Assembly (NCBI GenBank): GCA_004794655.1
Contig: SMMW01000188.1
Location: forward strand, 1 to 64,000
DNA from: Marisa cornuarietis
Lineage: Eukaryota; Mollusca; Gastropoda; Architaenioglossa; Ampullariidae
Length of the DNA stretch: 64,000 nucleotides
Reading direction: 5' to 3'
A model generated the notes under the pieces. It did no database searches. It saw only the letters and a program-made list of their open reading frames with translations, and was not told where the DNA came from. Position numbers and translations under genes: made by a program. This document shows positions 1-12,800 of this stretch, in pieces (position 1 is the stretch's first letter; each line of letters opens with the position of its first letter).

Positions 1-98
1 TATGGAATTTGGCCGGGACCTAACAATTATTTCGAGATAGGGAGGTTTTCGACTTAGGGAAAGTCGACTTAGCGAGGTCCGACTGTACCTCAGGGTGA
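1..98. mobile_element. Probable end of a pogo/Tigger-like DNA transposon
   Basis: The stretch ends in a run of the form gacttagcgaggtccgact followed by gta, the wording typical of pogo/Tigger-type terminal repeats in invertebrates (family resemblance from memory). Similar wording recurs at 52770-52990 and 63590-63760. The other end would lie left of the window, so neither inverted repeat nor target duplication can be checked. Confidence 0.3.
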
Positions 99-330
99 AG
101 AGTTATTGACTATTTCATTTTATCTTGTGAATTGAAAAAACAGTGTAGATCACTCGAAGTTGAAGTCCGACCTGTGGTAGATTCTAAACACATGCCCGTA
201 GAACTAGTGCTTCCTCTTGGAAGTAGAGTACAAAGCTGTTGCATGTTAGAAAACAGAATCTATGTTTTTCATAAATATATATGGAATGACCAGCTGCTGA
301 ACATGTTGATCAGTAATATAGTCTGAAGAT

Positions 331-2816
331 GTGAAGGAGTGCCTTGAAGATGCTGCGCAACTTATACCTGTAGATATTATTATTGCACTAGCCAGATTTA
401 TGGATGGTGTATACCAAGCAGGTAGTTGCATGAAAAGAACTATAACTTTAAAAGACAGGAAAAAGCAGATTTGGTCGATCTTGAATGTAAAGAAAGCAGA
501 AAAGTACTTAGAAAACAGCTTAGAATATTTCATACAAGTCATTCAGCTGAAGATAGATTAAGCTATATGCAAAAGAGAAAGGAATATAAAACCTTATTAC
601 ATAACAAAAAAGTAGCTCATAGAAAACAACTTCTAAATACACTAAACGATCGTCAAAAGGATGAAAAAATTTGTGGGGAACCATTAAGTCTATTGAGACG
701 AAAGGTTCAAATATTAACCCTATCTCCAAGGAAAACTGGTATGAATATTTTCATAAGATGTTTAACACATTCCCCTCGGGGTCTACAGCTGAGTATGAAC
801 ATGAACTGGCTGACATTGACACAGTGACAAAAAGTAATGACAGATGCAATGATAGCAATTGGCGTAATGACCCAATTACTACAAAAAGGTGAAACGTGAA
901 ATCTCCTTACTAAAGAATAATAAAGCAGCAGATCCCGATAGTATAATTGGTGAATTCTTAAAGTATTGAATTAACACAGTAATCTCCTTTTTTAAAATTA
1001 AATTACTTGTTTGACCATAGTCTTTTTCTAAGTGCGTGGACAGAAGCCATAATTCAACCTCTGCATAAAAAAGGTGATACAAGCCAGCCAGATAACTATA
1101 GAGGTATTTCTCTGTTGAATATTTGTAGTAAAGTCTACAGTTCTATTTTAAATAGAAGGATTAATAGATGGATAGAATTAAATAGTGCAATAGGGGAAGA
1201 GCAGGGGGAGGGGTAAGGAGGACCGTAGCACAATAGACCATATTTTTGTATTAATGTCTATGATACAAAAACAATTAGCTCAACATAAGAAACTGTATGT
1301 AGAATTTATAGATTTTTGCAAGGCATTTGACTAAATATTAACAAACTTTGGCGTATTTTGCATAAAAATGGCGTAGATGGGAAACTTTTAGGTGCTGTTA
1401 AAAGTATTTATTCCATTGTCAAGGCACATGTCCGTATAGGAACTGATTTGACAGAATGTTTTGATTGCCCTCAAGGCGTCCAACAAGGTGAAACTTGTAG
1501 CCTCACACTTTTTTGTTTGTTTATTAATGAGCTAACTTGTGAAATTAGAAACAAGGGATGCCATGGTATCCAGTTCTTATATAACTGTTTATTTTACTAT
1601 TTGCCGATGATGTTGCCTTGTTTTCCGATACAGTAGTGGGTTTGCAGAATCAGTTAAATATCCTGAATAATATGACTAAACATTTAGAACTTGAAGTAAA
1701 TTTTGATAAATCGAATATTGTAGTTCTTAAAAACGGTGGTTTTATTTCAAAGAATGAAGAGTGGTTCCAGGAAAACGAAAAACTAACTATTATCAATACC
1801 TATAAATATGTTGGAGTGCATTTGTCAACTCGTGGTGTCTTTACTCAAGTCCTACAAGACCTTGCAGGGAAAGCACGGAAAGGAGTAGCTAGTATCCTAA
1901 AAAATGTATGGTCTTTAGATGATCGTAATCCATCTTTTTTTTTTAATTGTTCGATAACCCAACACAACCAATACTGTTATATGGCTCTGAAATATGGGGG
2001 GTTAGTGCTGACATCAGCATTATAGAAAAAGTTCATCTGTTTGCCATGAAATGTTTTCTGGGCGTCACTTCTCGGACCCCAAATGCCCTAGTTTACAGTG
2101 AGCGTGGAAGATACCCGCTTTACATATGTATATATACAAGATTCATTAGATTAGATATTGGCTTAGAATAACTCATCTCCCTTCAAACCGTCTGCCCAGG
2201 AAAGCACTAGTAATGTTAGAAAAGTTACTTCAAAACAATAAAACAACTTGGCTGAATCATATAACAATAACACTCTACAAATTTGGTTTTGGTATTGTTT
2301 GGGAAAATCAAGGCGTTGAAAATGTTAAACTGTTTTTAAGGGTGTTTAAGCTAAGGCTTATAGACTGTCATCAACAAGACTGGCATGATAAACTTGCCAG
2401 CAGCTCACGTTTTCTGTATACTTTTCTTTTAAAACAGCTATTTCGCTTAGTCCATATCTCTCCGACCTCAGAAATATAGGCTTAAGAGACATGTTAGATT
2501 TAGATTAGGTATAATAATGCTTAAGTGACACAAAATTAGGTACTTTAAACAACAATTCTCTTTGCAATGTCCTCTTTGTTACTGTGACGAGACGGAACTT
2601 CACTTTGTACTTGTTTGTCCTAGGTATACTGATTTGAGAGAAGAATATATTCCACTAAAGTTCTATAAATTTCCATCTCACTTTAGATTCTCTGTACTTA
2701 TGGCTGATAATAATACAGGAATAACACGTCACCTTGCCATTTACCTTTACAAAGCATTAGAATGGAGGAATAAGGATGTTACACATCTTTATTTGAATTA
2801 TCTTGAATATGTATAA
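331..2816 (+). mobile_element. Degenerate non-LTR retrotransposon (reverse transcriptase relic)
   Basis: A broken reverse transcriptase can be followed through several frames: a basic linker (about 430-830), the RT start with AWTEAIIQPLHKKGD and DNYRGISLLN (about 1030-1130), GVQQGETCSLTLF before the thumb (about 1470-1515), the catalytic box FADDVALF split by a frameshift near 1595-1625, then NTYKYVGVHLS (about 1795). The C-terminal part has a zinc-knuckle-like CPLCYCDETELHFVLVC (about 2565-2620). Stops and frameshifts (for example near 1200, 1330, 1595, 1950, 2170 and 2480) make it inactive. No endonuclease was recognised. Clade assignment is uncertain. Confidence 0.8.
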
Positions 2817-3119
2817 CTGCAATGTGTGTGTGTGTGTTTTAATTTAATGAACTTTTAATATAATGAACTACCAATGCAACAAATCATTTGATTTTACCCT
2901 CTTGATACGGGCCGATGGCCACATCAATAAAATGTTCCTTCTCACTCTCCTTCACAAACATACCAGAGTTTTTACTATTTCTTTATCTTTATGGGGTATT
3001 ATACATATTAGTGCACTCCCAACCATTCCAATATACAATATCTCACACAATTTTATAAATTTATCTAGTTCACCATCCTTAGTAATATCTTTACGAATCA
3101 AGCTAATCTGCTGAGGGTC

Positions 3120-3340
3120 TTTTTATTTTTTGAAGTTAATAAAGACTGGAATTTATAAGCATTTGGGTTGCGAAGATAGTAATTTGGTAAGAAATTTTTA
3201 CGCTGGTCGTCAAATTTGTTACAATAGATAATGGAATTCATCCCCTATGTTCTTAGTGTTACAGAGTCTACAGAACCTTTCATTTCTAGGGATATCTGTT
3301 TGCCTACATTTATTTAATGGAAAATGGTTATTCAATGACC
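3120..3340 (-). mobile_element. Non-LTR retrotransposon C-terminal remnant
   Basis: The reverse strand reads RNERFCRLCNTKNIGDEFHY, the CxxC...H pattern found after the RT domain in many mollusc LINEs, followed by an in-frame stop. It lies antisense to the relic at 331-2816 and is a separate decayed insertion. Confidence 0.55.
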
Positions 3341-3499
3341 CCAAATGTTATTAAAGGGAGATAATCATAGGGGGAAGTACTTTTAAGGTTCTAGTAAAAA
3401 AGCACTTGTAAACATTGTATAATTTGAATATATTTGTATGGAGTCTACTTCCCTTTATATACTATCACAGCGACTAGATGCATTCAATACTGATTAAGA

Positions 3500-3690
3500 T
3501 CGTTACAGCTCCTAGCCACAAGGTATGCAAAGAAAGCATATGACAAGCTAACCCTGCTAGATTTCAGAGGTCACAAAACATGGGTGACCAAAGTACGTAG
3601 GATTTTATGTTCCATGGGTTTTGGGTATGTCTGGATGTTCCAACAGGTTGGGAGGGAGAAGGTGTTTTTCAAGAAGTTTAGAAAGAAAGA
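3500..3690 (+). mobile_element. Non-LTR retrotransposon C-terminal fragment
   Basis: The plus strand reads GHKTWVTKVRRILCSMGFG and then a run of the form WMFQQVGxxKVFFKKF. The relic at 331-2816 has the parallel motif FGIVWENQGVENVKLFLRVF, so this is probably a third fragment of the same RT clade. No intact frame remains. Confidence 0.45.
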
Positions 3691-3699
3691 CTGAGTGAT

Positions 3700-5203
3700 G
3701 TTTTTTCTCAGAAATGGTGTGCGAGTCTGGAAAGTAGTTTCCATCCAAATGTATACAACAGTTCCAAAATCTAAATTCTATGCGAATAATATAAAGAAGG
3801 ATTATATAAGAAAGGCCTATACTCGGTTTAGAGTTGTTGTTTCAGAAATCAATGCCACAGAAATCGGTTTGCTCACTGTGATATAGCCCACCAGCATCCA
3901 TTTTGTACAGATGCCTTGGGAGGATGGAACGCGTCTTATTTTTCTGCCTTATGTATACTGACTTAACCATCCTTAAAATGAAATCTCAACTATAAAAATT
4001 ATGAAGTCAGTGAAAAATTTAATTCAAATAATTATTTTCATATAAACATCCCAATAAGTTTGCCAATTAAAATAATACTTAACTTCAACGTCATTTCAAC
4101 ATCTATAACATTAGTTAAATTTCATGTGCGTTATTAAATTCAATGTTCTTCAACAATATGATATGAAAATTGTCCTTAAGTATTCGTGAGGTAATTGTTG
4201 TTAATCAATACGACAGGTAAGCTAATCATCGCCCTCATGCAACACCTCCGCGCTTCTACCCCAAACACCTCTTATGCTAGCACATACGCCCCCCTTTCTT
4301 GCTTAAGCGGCCTCAGACTTGTCAGCAAGCCACCCTAGACCCTAATTGGGGCGATTGTTACCTCCCATTAGAGTTACCATGCGACACATTTCTCTTACGG
4401 TTATAATATTTCAAGTTCACAAAATTGCCGCTCAATGAAGAATAAAAATAGTCTAACTCAGTACTCAGTAGAGGCATTAACCCTCTGACTCCGCAGGGCC
4501 AGTTTCGTGGCTTTACCAGCTTACTCCGCAACCAATCAGAAAATTTGTTTTATTAAAAGGTCATTTCTCTTTAGTTTGGAGCCATTTTGAGTGTTGTGTC
4601 ACGATTTGAGGGCATTTTTGAGGATTATTTGTCTGGGGATTAAGTGACCGGACACCGGTCAACATGTGTGTGTGTGGTGGGGACATTGTATCAATGGTGA
4701 CTTTATGTGGATGGTGTAAGAGTTGGGGGGGGGATGTCGGGAGGATGGTGAAGACTTGTATAAACTGTTCAATTTGCTTCGACGGCCAGTGGTCTTAAGG
4801 ATGTTTTTTTTATGATTTCCCTTTTATATCTGATTGAAGTCTGTGGTAATGGTGTACAAGCAGGAGTCTGAGTGTGTGTGTGTGTGTGTGGATATATTCC
4901 TAGATGTGCTATATATAGGTCTTTGTGTGTGGTTACTTTAGTCAGTTCTAAAGTGTTGTTGTTTATAATTGGAATATGTTCTAAGATGTGTAATTATACT
5001 GACAGATGCTCACTCCCTTGCTGGAGCTATGCTAAAGCAATTAAGAATCAAATCTGAATCTATATATATATATGTTTACTTGAAGATATTCCATTTGATG
5101 GCAAAGCATCACAAATCAGGCAAAACCTTTGATAACCATATACTGCACATATCACAAATCAGGCTACAACACTGATAAACATATACTGCACATATCTCAT
5201 TGT
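3700..5203. other. Intergenic, no gene recognised
   Basis: Nothing protein-like is recognisable on either strand. The stretch holds short (TG)n runs near 4661-4674 and 4873-4890 and AT-rich filler. It separates the retroelement relics from the 3' end of the TIMM29-like gene. Some of it may be untranslated downstream sequence of that gene, but no convincing polyadenylation signal was identified. Confidence 0.4.
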
Positions 5204-5730
5204 TTAATGAGCATCACCATCCTTTCCTGAAAGAGTCCTCTTCTTGCCCATTGCATCCCACTCATCTATGTTGACATCATAGTCATGCATAGCCTGGTAC
5301 AGTTTATGCCACCGTCCTAAAATGCCAATATCCACAATATGTTGATGGAATTGTGACCACCGAGGCTTCACAAGCTTACACTGGGCATTGTATGTGTCAA
5401 CCACAGGACTGCAGTCAGCAATCCAGATGAGAGAAAAAAGTCCACAGTTGCTATACCTCAAGGTGCCATCCAGACTGGCTTGCAGGAGACTCTGAACATG
5501 GTCATCAGAATGATGATTTCTTAAGGACTCGCCAAGAAGCAGAAGCTCATGAGCGCTTTCAGTGACAGCTACATGAAAGCTGGTTTCAGATGGATTGGTT
5601 TTAGCAAGAGTTGCAGCTGCTGTCAGCACAGACACATACACGGCTGTTTTTCCTGGGCGAGACTGCATATCTGCAATCATCTCGCTAACTGCAGCCTTAT
5701 AGTCAACAGCAATATTCAGGAAATACTGGG
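5204..5730 (-). CDS. TIMM29: TIMM29 exon 2
   Basis: 527 bp after an acceptor ending ttgttgcag. It starts with two bases that complete the split Ala codon from exon 1, carries all conserved Tim29 blocks, and ends at TAA (5206-5204). Confidence 0.9.
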
Positions 5731-6593
5731 CTGCAACAATAAGTATGACATTTATAGTGATTGTATCCAAAGGCTGCTTTTACATAACAGTTGAATTATC
5801 CCCTACAAGCAATCAAGAACATGCTGCTAAGACATCAGCTGAACTAGGGGCAGAAATCACACAAAACACCTTCAACACTGAGCAACAGGGGACCAAACTG
5901 GGCTTGTGCATGTACAGACATGCACACACTCTTGCACTTACAGTCATGGCATTCCTCTACATCTTTCTTTTCGCTGGTATAGTCTTCAGATTAACACATA
6001 AGCTTTACTAAGACATGAATTATTAATTATTAAAGTTTGATATTGTGCAGTTAAACAGACTCCAAAATGTATCAAGTCTAACTCCAGCCTGTTCTAAAGA
6101 ATGACAGAGAATGTGGATCTTTCACTTTAAGTTTCCCCCCCCCCCACTCCTGCTCAAGTGGAACTTTATCAACATCAGAGAATTTCTTCCCTTCTATGTA
6201 CAGCTATCTCGACCTTCCAGTAGAACTGGAAGATCAGCAGGACTGCGTGTCTTCTGTCTCTCTTTGTGTGTCTTTTGAGGATGCTGGCGTCTACCATTTG
6301 TATGTGTAGCAGATGATGCGAGTTTTCGTATTAGCAATGGAGCAAAAGGTCTGCCCTTAGCCGCAAGTACCTCCGCCCGATTTGCAGCAATCGATAGTCT
6401 GGCAAACTGCACTTAGACTTTTGTCCACGGGCCCCGACATTCACCGTCTTATTCTAGCAAGACTTAAATGAAGTAGGATAGGCGAATATTCTAGCTTACC
6501 GATCCGTCCCAACCTCCCACTTTTGAGCTGGTCGGGGGATTTAGGCCGAAGTTTCGTGAGCAGCAATTGTCCACGTGTTGCAAAAGACGCCAT
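5204..6593 (-). CDS. TIMM29: TIMM29-like mitochondrial inner-membrane translocase subunit (complete, 2 exons)
   Basis: The product is 206 aa from exons 6593-6500 and 5730-5204, joined in phase 1 (G + CC). Recognised as Tim29 from a block with RPGKTAVYVSVLTAAATLAK (about residues 56-75, probably the membrane segment), LRYSNCGLFSLIWIADCSP, KPRWSQFHQHIVDIGILGRW and the acidic DYDVNIDEWD near the end; these match the family in order. Tim29 is a metazoan subunit of the TIM22 carrier translocase, which inserts multispan proteins into the inner membrane. The N-terminus (MASFATRGQLLLTKLRPKS) is basic and hydroxylated, fitting import. Met at 6593 is preferred (gacATGg) over in-frame Mets at 6608 and 6605, which have T at -3. 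The protein is shorter than the human one (about 260 aa), lacking the long C-terminal tail. It lies head to head with the YIPF gene. Confidence 0.88.
5731..6499 (-). other. TIMM29 intron 1
   Basis: A 769-bp intron with gtaagc donor and ttgttgcag acceptor. A GC-richer open frame inside it (6412-6194 on the minus strand) has no recognised similarity and is not called a gene. A poly-C run lies near 6135. Confidence 0.7.
6500..6593 (-). CDS. TIMM29: TIMM29 exon 1
   Basis: 94 bp, 31 codons plus one base, ending at donor gtaagc (plus-strand 6499-6494). Encodes the probable mitochondrial-targeting N-terminus. Confidence 0.8.
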
Positions 6594-6818
6594 GTCCTCT
6601 GTCATCATAAACAAGAGAAGCCTCGAAGACAGGCACACGAAAGCAGTAAAATCTGAATTAATCTTTTTCGTACAATTCAGATCTTAAATTTCAAATTTCA
6701 AAATGTTTTTCCTTACGTCTTCTAACACTGCATGAACGTGTCCCTAGCAGCAGGAAGATGTTGGCTGCTGCATGACTCTAAACAAAAAGATGTTTGCTGC
6801 TGTATGACTCTAAACAAC
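6594..6818. promoter_or_regulatory. Shared divergent promoter / 5'UTR region of TIMM29 and YIPF
   Basis: Only 225 bp separate the two divergent start codons, so a bidirectional promoter is inferred. The YIPF side has a 32-bp tandem duplication (6757-6788 and 6789-6818). Each copy holds a five-codon upstream ORF (6758 ATG to TGA; 6790 ATG to TGA) whose stop overlaps another ATG. The second overlapping ATG (6804) is in frame with the chosen YIPF start but has T at -3. No TATA box was seen. Whether the uORFs are transcribed is unknown. Confidence 0.55.
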
Positions 6819-6854
6819 ATGGCGGCGTCGGTAGCAATCGACGTGGACTCTGCC
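6819..6854 (+). CDS. YIPF1/2: YIPF exon 1 (coding part)
   Basis: 36 bp encoding MAASVAIDVDSA, then donor gtaagt. Phase 0 at the 3' end. Confidence 0.8.
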
Positions 6855-9800
6855 GTAAGTTTTCTGACGCTAGTTACACCACGCACGTAAATCAACTTCG
6901 TAGTTACACAAGTCTATTTCTCATTTGAGAAGTTGGCAGAACTTTGATATGGGGTAAGACGTGACGTCATAGGCCAGTCTATGTTATTTTGTCAGAGGTT
7001 TGGGGTAGGGTTAGGCCCGTTAGGTTTAGTTTATTAGGTACATTTGGGCAGTTGAGTGGAGCGAGCAGACGACAAATGCCGCGAGCCATTTTTGTTATGG
7101 CCGTCGCGTCTTAACCCATATCAAAGCTGTACCGAGAAGTTTTACGGAAAATGCCATAAGCTAACCAGCGGAGACCATCTTGTCCGTGCCATACTTTTGA
7201 ACGATTATAAAAAGATTTGTAGGGAAATGTCGAATGGTTACAAACTGCATCGAAAACGAGTAGAAATAAAATGTTTCATCAAGGAATTTTAGAGATGTAA
7301 GAATAACAATTACATTCGCTGGATCAGAGGTAACTACTGTCTTGAGGATACATGATCTGAGACAGATGAATGTACTATTCTTGAACTTTGTCAGCAGTAA
7401 TTGTCTGGTTCATGTTCACTCGAGTATCCACAAGTGCAGTGTGTGTGTGGACGTGTGCATTTTCCTGTCATTTATATATGTGCCTGCGATAGAAAATTGT
7501 ACACAATAAGTGCATTACACGGGTTTCACATAATTTCATGAGACCTGCCAGTCCTAGTTTTAATCAATACAAAGAACTAAAAATATCCTTATTGTCTAGT
7601 TAATTAAAGGTAGTTCATTAATGACACACAATTCCACAACACAGCTTTCTTCCATTCAGTCTGATTAGCTCCACTCCCCTCTGTTTTAACAAAAGTATGC
7701 TCATCTTTAAAATACTAACAGGCAAAATGTCCCCTAGACTGTCTGCTATCTTCTATATCAAAATAATAAGAGGCTGAATTCCCAAACTGAGAATTAACCT
7801 ATTCAAGATGAACCTGAAATATTCTGGCAGTGTTCCCTCGGATCTCCAAAAAACCGGACTCCAGTCTGCACAGGTTCAAAGTGGGACTCCTTCAACACCA
7901 TTTCTAAACCCTTAATCATCTGTTACTCTCACCGAAAAAGCAAACATGTGCCTCATGTTGCAAGTCCTCTTAGCTAGCGCACCCCCCCCAAAAAAAAACC
8001 TGTGAATTCAGATATCCACCACCATGTTTATATATATATATATATATCATAATTTCTGTTTTTATTGCCTTGTTTTGAATTAATGTAGCATTTTAATTTC
8101 TGCTACTTAGTCTGAGGGATAGATGTAAAAAAGCATAACTTTTGCACATTCTGTTTCCCTTGAATATAAAGATTTGTCATTTGTCTATTTGATTGGGATT
8201 GTACCCAATACCTCTGTTTAAGTACCTATAGCACATATTGTTTTGACCTCGGTCATAAGTTATTAAAGGGATTCTCACCCATATATTTAGAATCAAAAGT
8301 CCCATTAATTACGACAACAGTACCACTAAGTTTCATGATTTCTACTGTTATTTCGCTTTTGCTGATGCGCATCTATAAGAAAACTTTGACTGAAATGGGT
8401 AACAATGACAATGACAATGACCAACTTTATTTATCCCAGTGGGCAATTTGAATATGGGCATGTGCTCTAGTTCAACAGTGAATGGAAAAAAAAACCTTAC
8501 AGGGAAATCAAGTATACACATACAACATCACACACGCGCACACACACCACTGACAGCTCATCTAACATTAAGCAGCTGGACTGCAGATGGCACAAATGAT
8601 TTTAGGTGTCTGTTACTCTTACATATAGGCATGGCATAACGTTTACCTGAGCTTAATAATAAATACATGATCAGGTAATGATGAAAATGCATGAGGCTTT
8701 CCGTACTATTTGCTGGTCACAAAAAGAAGCTAAATCCCTCTGTCTGATACCAATTATCTTAGAACAGATGTTCACAACACTGTTCAGACTATTCCTATCA
8801 TGGACAGAGAGATTGCGGAACCAGCATACAAATGAGAAAGATAGGAGACTCTCAATGAATGACTGCTAAAAACGGCCTCAGATTACTTGACTAACTGAAA
8901 AACTCTTTAATTTATGCAAAAGATACATTCTTTGTTGGCCACGTTTAACAATGTGTTCGGTGTTTAAGTTCCATTTGAGCTGGCTATCAAAAATAGTTCC
9001 CAGATACCTGAAGGAGTTAACAACTTCAACAGGTTTACTATTAATCACACTGGCAATAACAAAATCCTCTTTGATCTTCCTAAAGTCTATAACTATTTCT
9101 TTAGTCTTATCTACATTCAACTCTAAAAAGTTATCATCACACCACTGTACAAAATTCGTTAAGGCATTGCCATGATCTGTTGTGTGTGCCTGTAAAAGAG
9201 TCAACAATGCCGTGTCATCAGAGAACTTGATGAGGTAGCTGTTCTCCTCCGTGCTTCTGCAGCTGTCAGTGTACATGATGAATAACAAGGGTGACAGACA
9301 ACAACCCTGTGGGGAGCCAGTGCTTGTAAAAACTGTGTCAGCATAATTACTATTAACATAAACCCTCTGCTGTCTACAAGTCAAAAAATCCACTATCCAT
9401 AAAACCAGTTGATGTGGCAGGTCAAAATCAAAAATCAGTCTCGAGGCCAGAAGGTGTGGTTGCACTGTATTGAATGCAGAACTAAAATCTGCGAAGAGTA
9501 CTCTGGCATGTGACTTGGGCTTTTCTAAATGTTTATACAGTGTGTTCAGAATGAATAACTTGACATCGTCAACACCCCTCCTCTTCCTGTAAGCAAATTG
9601 CCGTGGGTACAGTTTACTCTCTACAGATGTTAAGATGAGACTTTTGACAATTTTCTCAAAGGTTTTCATTACAAGGGAGGTTAAAGCTATTGGCCGAAAA
9701 TCATTGGGTTGGGTAGGATTAGGTTTTTTAGGGAGAGGGATGATGATAACGTCTGGTTCGCTAACTGAAAAGGCTGCAAGAGCCTCGATTTCGATTTGTG

Positions 9801-12800
9801 AACCTGACACAAAGCAGCGTCATCAGCCGGGGAAACCCCTCACATGTCGAAATCGAGGCTCTTCGCCCTTTTTAGCTGATTCTGTGGCGCTATCCACAGC
9901 TTGCAAGTCTGCCATTGTTATTGCCAATAAAGCGTCACACTTTGGGAATTCCGTGCTCGGGCTGCTTCGTCAAGCTCTCGTTAATTTTCGGAAACCAGCA
10001 CAATTTCTGGCCTTCAATGACGAATTAGACTTTAACAAGCCCGATGTGGCTTGAATGTCCGATATATTTAGGGTCTTGATTCAACAATTAAACGAATCCC
10101 AAAAGTTTGTATTTAGAGGTGAGAATCCCTTTAACATTGTTAGAGATATGAATTACACTTTACCAGGGCTGACATTGCCATAATACTTTGTCTAAAAAGT
10201 GAAAAGAGTCTATAATTAGGATTAGGGGTAGTGTTGGACTTTAGGGTAAGGTTTGGATTAGAATTAGGTTTTTTTTCCCAGTTTTGCACACGTCATGGAA
10301 TCCATAATGATCTATTTCAATGCATGGTGAGCTCACTTAAAGTTGATCCAAAACTGTTGAAATGTGATTGTAAACATTTGCATTTTTGTCCATGAACATT
10401 TTTCACATATGCTGGTGCACACTCACACCTTTCACAAAATTCTCTTTGACCTCTGTATAAGGTTAAAGTGTAAAGTTCTTTTCCAAAACATAAATTATAT
10501 GATATTAGAAGATTTATGCACAAAAATACATTAGAACAAGAATTTTCACTAATATGAAAATATCTTTTTCAGGGTTCAAAGCTTGATGATGGACTTCACT
10601 TTCAAGGTATTTAAACATATTTTGTCTTGTTACAGTGTATTTTACACTTCACTTGGAACTGCTTTCTGTTTATAGGCATGCTGATAAGGATCCTGTGCAT
10701 AGTACTGTGTATAATAACCTTGAGATATATGCACGATCAACCTATAAGCACATTAACATTCAATGGAGGGCATTGTGCCCCAAAATTGCTTTCAAGAACT
10801 TTATCCAAGGTCTAATATTTGTGGGGCTCCATATATGGTACAGTATGTACTTATTTTTAACCTATAGCTATGGTCATCATGGACAATGACACTGATGTAG
10901 GTGATAGCACAAGCAGATGTGATTGACACTGACACTTCTGATACAAATAATACACTGAGTACAAACAAAGTGAGCCAACAATTGCACATATAACTTCCAG
11001 CGTTGTTTGAATCTGACATTGAGAGTACATAAGATTTTTACATTGTTAAGTTGACATTGGAGCTGGTTGATTCAACCATTTACAAATTCAACTAATCAAT
11101 TTGATCATGCCTGAGTCACTCTTTATCAGTGGTCACAAGTCAAATTGACCACAGCCATAGATAATTTGACCACCAATGGCAGATGTTGCTAGTATCAGTA
11201 ATCACCAACATGGAGACACACAGAGCAGTTTATATGACTTCATAAGTGGGAGACACCAAGCAGTCTATATGACTTCCTGAAATGGGATGCAGAAGTCACA
11301 TCTAAAGCCTTAAAGAAGTGAGAATTGTAGAGAACTATAATTTATCTTAGTACACACACACACACACACAGAATGAAACTTGTACAGTGTAATACTACTT
11401 ATTTTTGGTGGGGGGTGGTGGAGGGAGTTTTCACTTTAATTTTCACACATGCTAGTGATGTGTGAGAGAGAAAGACTTGATACCTTTAATGTCATTGATG
11501 TCATTATGACATGGCAATTCAATTCAATTCTTTATTTACCAGAGGTAAAATAAGCAAGACATGCTTTTTTTCATTTAGCCCTCGCTTTTTACAGGGGAAA
11601 ATAAGCTAAGTAATTAACTAAGTACAAAAGAAGAAGTGGTAATAAACATAACATAAAATCAAAGAGAGCGAAAGGTGAAAATGTATAAGTGCAGTGGTTA
11701 AAAAAATATATTTACAAAGGTCCTGGAGTAGGGAAGTATCTCTCTTATTTATTGTTAAGGAATTTTTGTCAGAGGAGGCATCCGATTTTCCTATAATCTA
11801 ATTTATGTATTTTAGTAACTATTGTCAAAAGCAGCTAAGGGAGTTCAACTGCTTAAGATGGAGAGGGAGGCTATTCCACAGCTCACTTCCTGAGTATTTA
11901 AGACTTGCTTTGAAAAGGTCTATTCTAGGAATAGGAATATTAAATTTTAGAGTAGTTCAAGCATTATTGGAGGAAAATAGCAAAGATAAAAAAGAAAACA
12001 GAATCTGTGAGACAGTTTACCCGTCAGTATTTTAAAAACAAAGATGCATTTGTTGAATTTGTTGGCAGATTCAAGAAGAATAGCATTAACTCTTCCTATT
12101 TAGCTCGCACCTGGAAATGGGAACATCTTCATACCTAAAGCTCAGTTGCATCAATTCGTCCGTATTGAGGGAGTTAAGAAAGTAATGCAGAATATATAAC
12201 CAACATATAAGAATGAACATTTTCATCGTGTTTAAATCCAAGAATATATCTGTGACCATAAGGCACCAAAGATTTATGTATGATCATTATGCAGTTATAA
12301 TTGGAGAACATAAAAGCACATTATCCCTTACAAGGCTTACATCATGAGGAAGCCAGACAATAACAAAGCCATTAGAGAAAGAGAGATGCACACAGACCAA
12401 CACAAGGTTTATCACCCAAGGTTTTTTTTCTGATGTTGGGTTCACACCCAGTGATATGAGTGTCACTGCCAGGTGCTCAGATGTACTCAGGCTGCTTTCT
12501 GAACTAATATGAAAACCTAATAATACTCTGGAGCATATTAAACTGCTCACAGTTGAAATCTCCAATCAAATAGGAATTTGTAAAGATAGCAGGGAAATGA
12601 GATCAACCACACTATTTTATGAAGTTTTGTTTGGGTCTTTGGCCAGACATGCAAGCACTCATGTGGAATTTGCAGGACTGGCCATCGGGGGTTTTCTCTG
12701 GTTATTCCAGTTTTCTCCTTCCTCCTTCTTCCCTCATAGTATGGAATCACCTCTAGGTGGAAGCACTTTCCCAGCAAAGCAAGCAAGCAGCCAACACACC

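Larger units (their letters stand above)
8267..10130. mobile_element. TTAA-flanked inverted-repeat element (piggyBac-like?) with a nested RT
   Basis: The left end reads TTAA then agggattctcacc (8263-8279); the right end is the exact inverse, ggtgagaatccct then TTAA (to 10134). Similarity continues imperfectly for about 50 bp inward on both arms. A duplicated TTAA target is the signature of piggyBac-type insertion (established), but no piggyBac transposase is visible and the terminal wording is not a canonical piggyBac end. Most of the interior is the RT element at 8401-9830. Confidence 0.5.

Noticed and set aside
6194..6412. 72-aa basic frame in the TIMM29 intron
   Set aside because: No family match, and the intron phases of TIMM29 work without it.
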